DNA from: Candidatus Heimdallarchaeota archaeon
GTDB lineage: Archaea > Asgardarchaeota > Heimdallarchaeia > Heimdallarchaeales > Kariarchaeaceae
Direction: 5' to 3'
NCBI GenBank assembly: GCA_022574115.1
Contig: JACZSS010000119.1
Coordinates: forward strand, 1-7,405
DNA: 7,405 bases
Shown: positions 5,839 to 7,405 of the stretch, one piece after another
How positions within the stretch are numbered: position 1 is the first letter of the stretch
Layout: the number at the start of each line of letters is the position of its first letter
Notes under the pieces: model-generated
What the model was told of the DNA's origin: nothing
The model's database searches: none
Seen by the model: the letters and a program-made list of their open reading frames with translations, nothing else
Made by a program: the position numbers and the translations under genes

Positions 5839-7287
5839 ATGGCATCGAAATTTTTACGAGTATTTTCACCTCTCGTCAAACTTACGTTTGAGGTCGAAAA
5901 GCCAGAGAAGAAGCCAAGTTTCAATATGAAGGTTGCTTGGACATTCATGGCGTTAGTTTTGTACTTAATTATGCTTAAAACGCCAGTGTACGGATATCAG
6001 GAAGAAGGAGAAGATCCTTTTGCCGCGTTACGAATAATTCTCGCAAGTCAAAGAGGAACACTTGCAGAACTCGGAATTGGTCCAATTGTTACAGCTGGGA
6101 TGATATTGCAATTGTTGGTCGGGTCGAAAATCATAAGCGTAAATTTCCAAGATCCGGATGAGAGGGCTCTTTACACTGGAACGCAGAAAGTACTTGCCGT
6201 CCTCATGACGTTGTTCGAAGCTATCGCCTACATTGCAGGAGGTGCATACGGTGAAGATGTTAAGGCGGATTATAGCGCATCATTCTTTATAGTTATACAA
6301 CTGGTCGCAGCTGGGATCTGTATAATGCTCATGGACGAATTGGTCCAGAAAGGATGGGGTTTAGGCTCAGGTATTTCTTTGTTCATTGCAGCATCAGTTT
6401 CGTTTACGGTATTTGATGGAATGTTCTCAATTGATCAAGTTCAGGATGTAGGTGATAATCGCGAATGGAGGCGAGGCGCGTTAGTCTTCTTCATTCAATC
6501 AATTTCACGTGGTAACGTGCTGCAATATGGACTATGGCATCCACAAAGTGCAGCCCCAGACATGTTTAATGTTCTGGCAACTGTTGTGGTCTTCGCGATT
6601 GTTATTTATGTGGAATCAATGAGAATTGAGATTCCAGTTCAGCATGCAGAGCACCGAATGCCGGCTCGTTATCCGATTAAATTCCTGTACGTAAGCAACA
6701 TACCAGTTATTCTGGTCAGTGCCTTATTTGCTAACATCTTCTTAGTGAGTAATCTGATGAATAACAAGTATGGGGGGCAGAATAGCGTCATGGGCAGATT
6801 AAGCGCCTTTTTAGGCGAATGGGATGACTCCAGCGGGCAAAATACGCCAACCGGTGGGTTGGCCTCCTTCACAACTCCGCCGAGGGGTCTCTTGGCAGTG
6901 CAAGCAAATCCGTTTGGCGCATTTATGTATCTGATTATTATGACGACGATGTCTACAATGTTTGCGATGGTGTGGATAGAAACGGCAGGTATGTCTGCTA
7001 GAGATGTGGCTAGACAGCTAATCGGGGCAGGTATGCAAATACCTGGATTCCGTAGGCATCCAAAAATAATCGAGCGATATCTCAATAATTACATTCCGTA
7101 TGCAGCATTTATGGGCGGCATGTTCATTGGACTCCTTGCCAGCTTTGCAGATTTCCTCGGGGCAATAGGAACCGGAGTAGGAATCCTGCTGACGACGGGT
7201 ATTATACGGCAATACTATGAGATCTTAGCCAAAGAGAAACTTGGAGATATAAATCCAGCATTGGCCGGTATACTCGGAATATCATAA
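5839..7287 (+). CDS. secY: Protein translocase channel subunit SecY / Sec61-alpha
   Basis: The product has 482 residues from ATG 5839. An in-frame TGA at 5833-5835 bounds it, and GTGAT (5829-5833) is a partial ribosome binding site. It is the pore subunit of the Sec translocon, passing unfolded proteins across the membrane and membrane helices into it, with SecE/Sec61-gamma and a Sec61-beta-type partner. Features: amphipathic N-terminus with the KPE motif (21-23); TM1 (about 32-50); plug and TM2 (ILASQRGTLAELGIGPIVTA, 67-86); the GLGSGISLFIA signature (174-184); cytosolic loop 6/7 (about 259-280); TM7 lateral-gate region YPIKFLYVSNIPVIL (278-292); an external loop with GEWDDSSG and TGGL (326-341); ribosome-binding loop 8/9 (about 383-411); and ADFLGAIGTG (437-446). 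Ten helices and this length are complete for the family. From memory it resembles eukaryotic Sec61-alpha (476 residues in human) more than typical archaeal SecY (~436 in Methanocaldococcus), including the WxDxSSG loop. Confidence 0.97.
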   Translation: MASKFLRVFSPLVKLTFEVEKPEKKPSFNMKVAWTFMALVLYLIMLKTPVYGYQEEGEDPFAALRIILASQRGTLAELGIGPIVTAGMILQLLVGSKIISVNFQDPDERALYTGTQKVLAVLMTLFEAIAYIAGGAYGEDVKADYSASFFIVIQLVAAGICIMLMDELVQKGWGLGSGISLFIAASVSFTVFDGMFSIDQVQDVGDNREWRRGALVFFIQSISRGNVLQYGLWHPQSAAPDMFNVLATVVVFAIVIYVESMRIEIPVQHAEHRMPARYPIKFLYVSNIPVILVSALFANIFLVSNLMNNKYGGQNSVMGRLSAFLGEWDDSSGQNTPTGGLASFTTPPRGLLAVQANPFGAFMYLIIMTTMSTMFAMVWIETAGMSARDVARQLIGAGMQIPGFRRHPKIIERYLNNYIPYAAFMGGMFIGLLASFADFLGAIGTGVGILLTTGIIRQYYEILAKEKLGDINPALAGILGIS

Positions 7288-7299
7288 TCAAGATAGTTT

Positions 7300-7327
7300 G
7301 GAGGCGTTCGATTCAATCGATACCTCC
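7300..7327 (+). terminator. Hairpin in the secY 3' UTR
   Basis: GGAGG (7300-7304) pairs with CCTCC (7323-7327), and TCGAT (7308-7312) with ATCGA (7316-7320) around a TCA loop; a small CGT/TA internal loop separates the two stems. It starts 12 bases after the secY stop. Only weak T-richness follows, so it may stabilise the mRNA 3' end rather than terminate. I see nothing further to the window end at 7405. Confidence 0.4.
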
Positions 7328-7405
7328 TCAGCATCTAACTCAGATTAACTTTCGATTTAACTTAATTCTAATATTATTGACAAGAATTGCGCTAAAAGCA
7401 AAACT

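Noticed and set aside
6669..7085. Minus-strand 138-residue frame, with another at 7018-7212
   Set aside because: Both lie wholly within secY, whose sense product is unambiguous.
7300..7327. tRNA T-arm, from the GTTCGATTC match
   Set aside because: The bases flanking the loop do not form the five-bp T stem, no A-box or acceptor stem is nearby, and the sequence folds better as the hairpin reported.

Overview
This 7.4-kb window reads as chromosomal DNA of an Asgard archaeon, probably of the Heimdallarchaeia-like branch. The main evidence is the last gene, a SecY/Sec61-alpha that is strikingly eukaryote-like. The TPR protein family, the C-terminally anchored Ser/Thr-rich surface protein, TATA-like promoters and low coding density fit this. 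The lineage is inferred from remembered protein families, not from a search.

Layout, all genes on the + strand. Positions 1-1049 hold two overlapping envelope genes. The first is the 3' end of a secreted, C-terminally anchored protein. The second is a multi-pass membrane protein with a vicinal Cys pair, joined to it by a TAATG stop/start overlap. A 1.17-kb gap (1050-2216) has no convincing gene, only an oligo-T tract, TATA-like boxes and a small hairpin. Positions 2217-2651 hold a SnoaL/NTF2-like gene interrupted by one in-frame TGA. Positions 2800-4317 hold a 505-residue TPR protein, and 4603-5448 an AT-rich alpha/beta hydrolase. A 390-bp intergenic region then carries a terminator-like hairpin, a second hairpin and a TATA-driven structured leader. 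It leads into secY (5839-7287), which is followed by another hairpin and about 80 bp of nothing recognisable.

How the genes relate. Only the first two look like an operon, and they probably act together at the cell envelope. The other genes are separated by gaps of 148 to 1167 bp and look individually transcribed. SecY is the core of the protein-export channel and would be needed to insert or export the two envelope proteins, but nothing here links them by regulation. secY is detached from any ribosomal-protein neighbour in view.

I see no CRISPR array, tRNA, rRNA, insertion sequence or obvious defence system. The best leads are the secY leader with mutually exclusive hairpins, the eukaryote-like Sec61 signature, the TGA-interrupted SnoaL gene, the Cys-Cys membrane protein and a possible decayed coding remnant upstream of the hydrolase.
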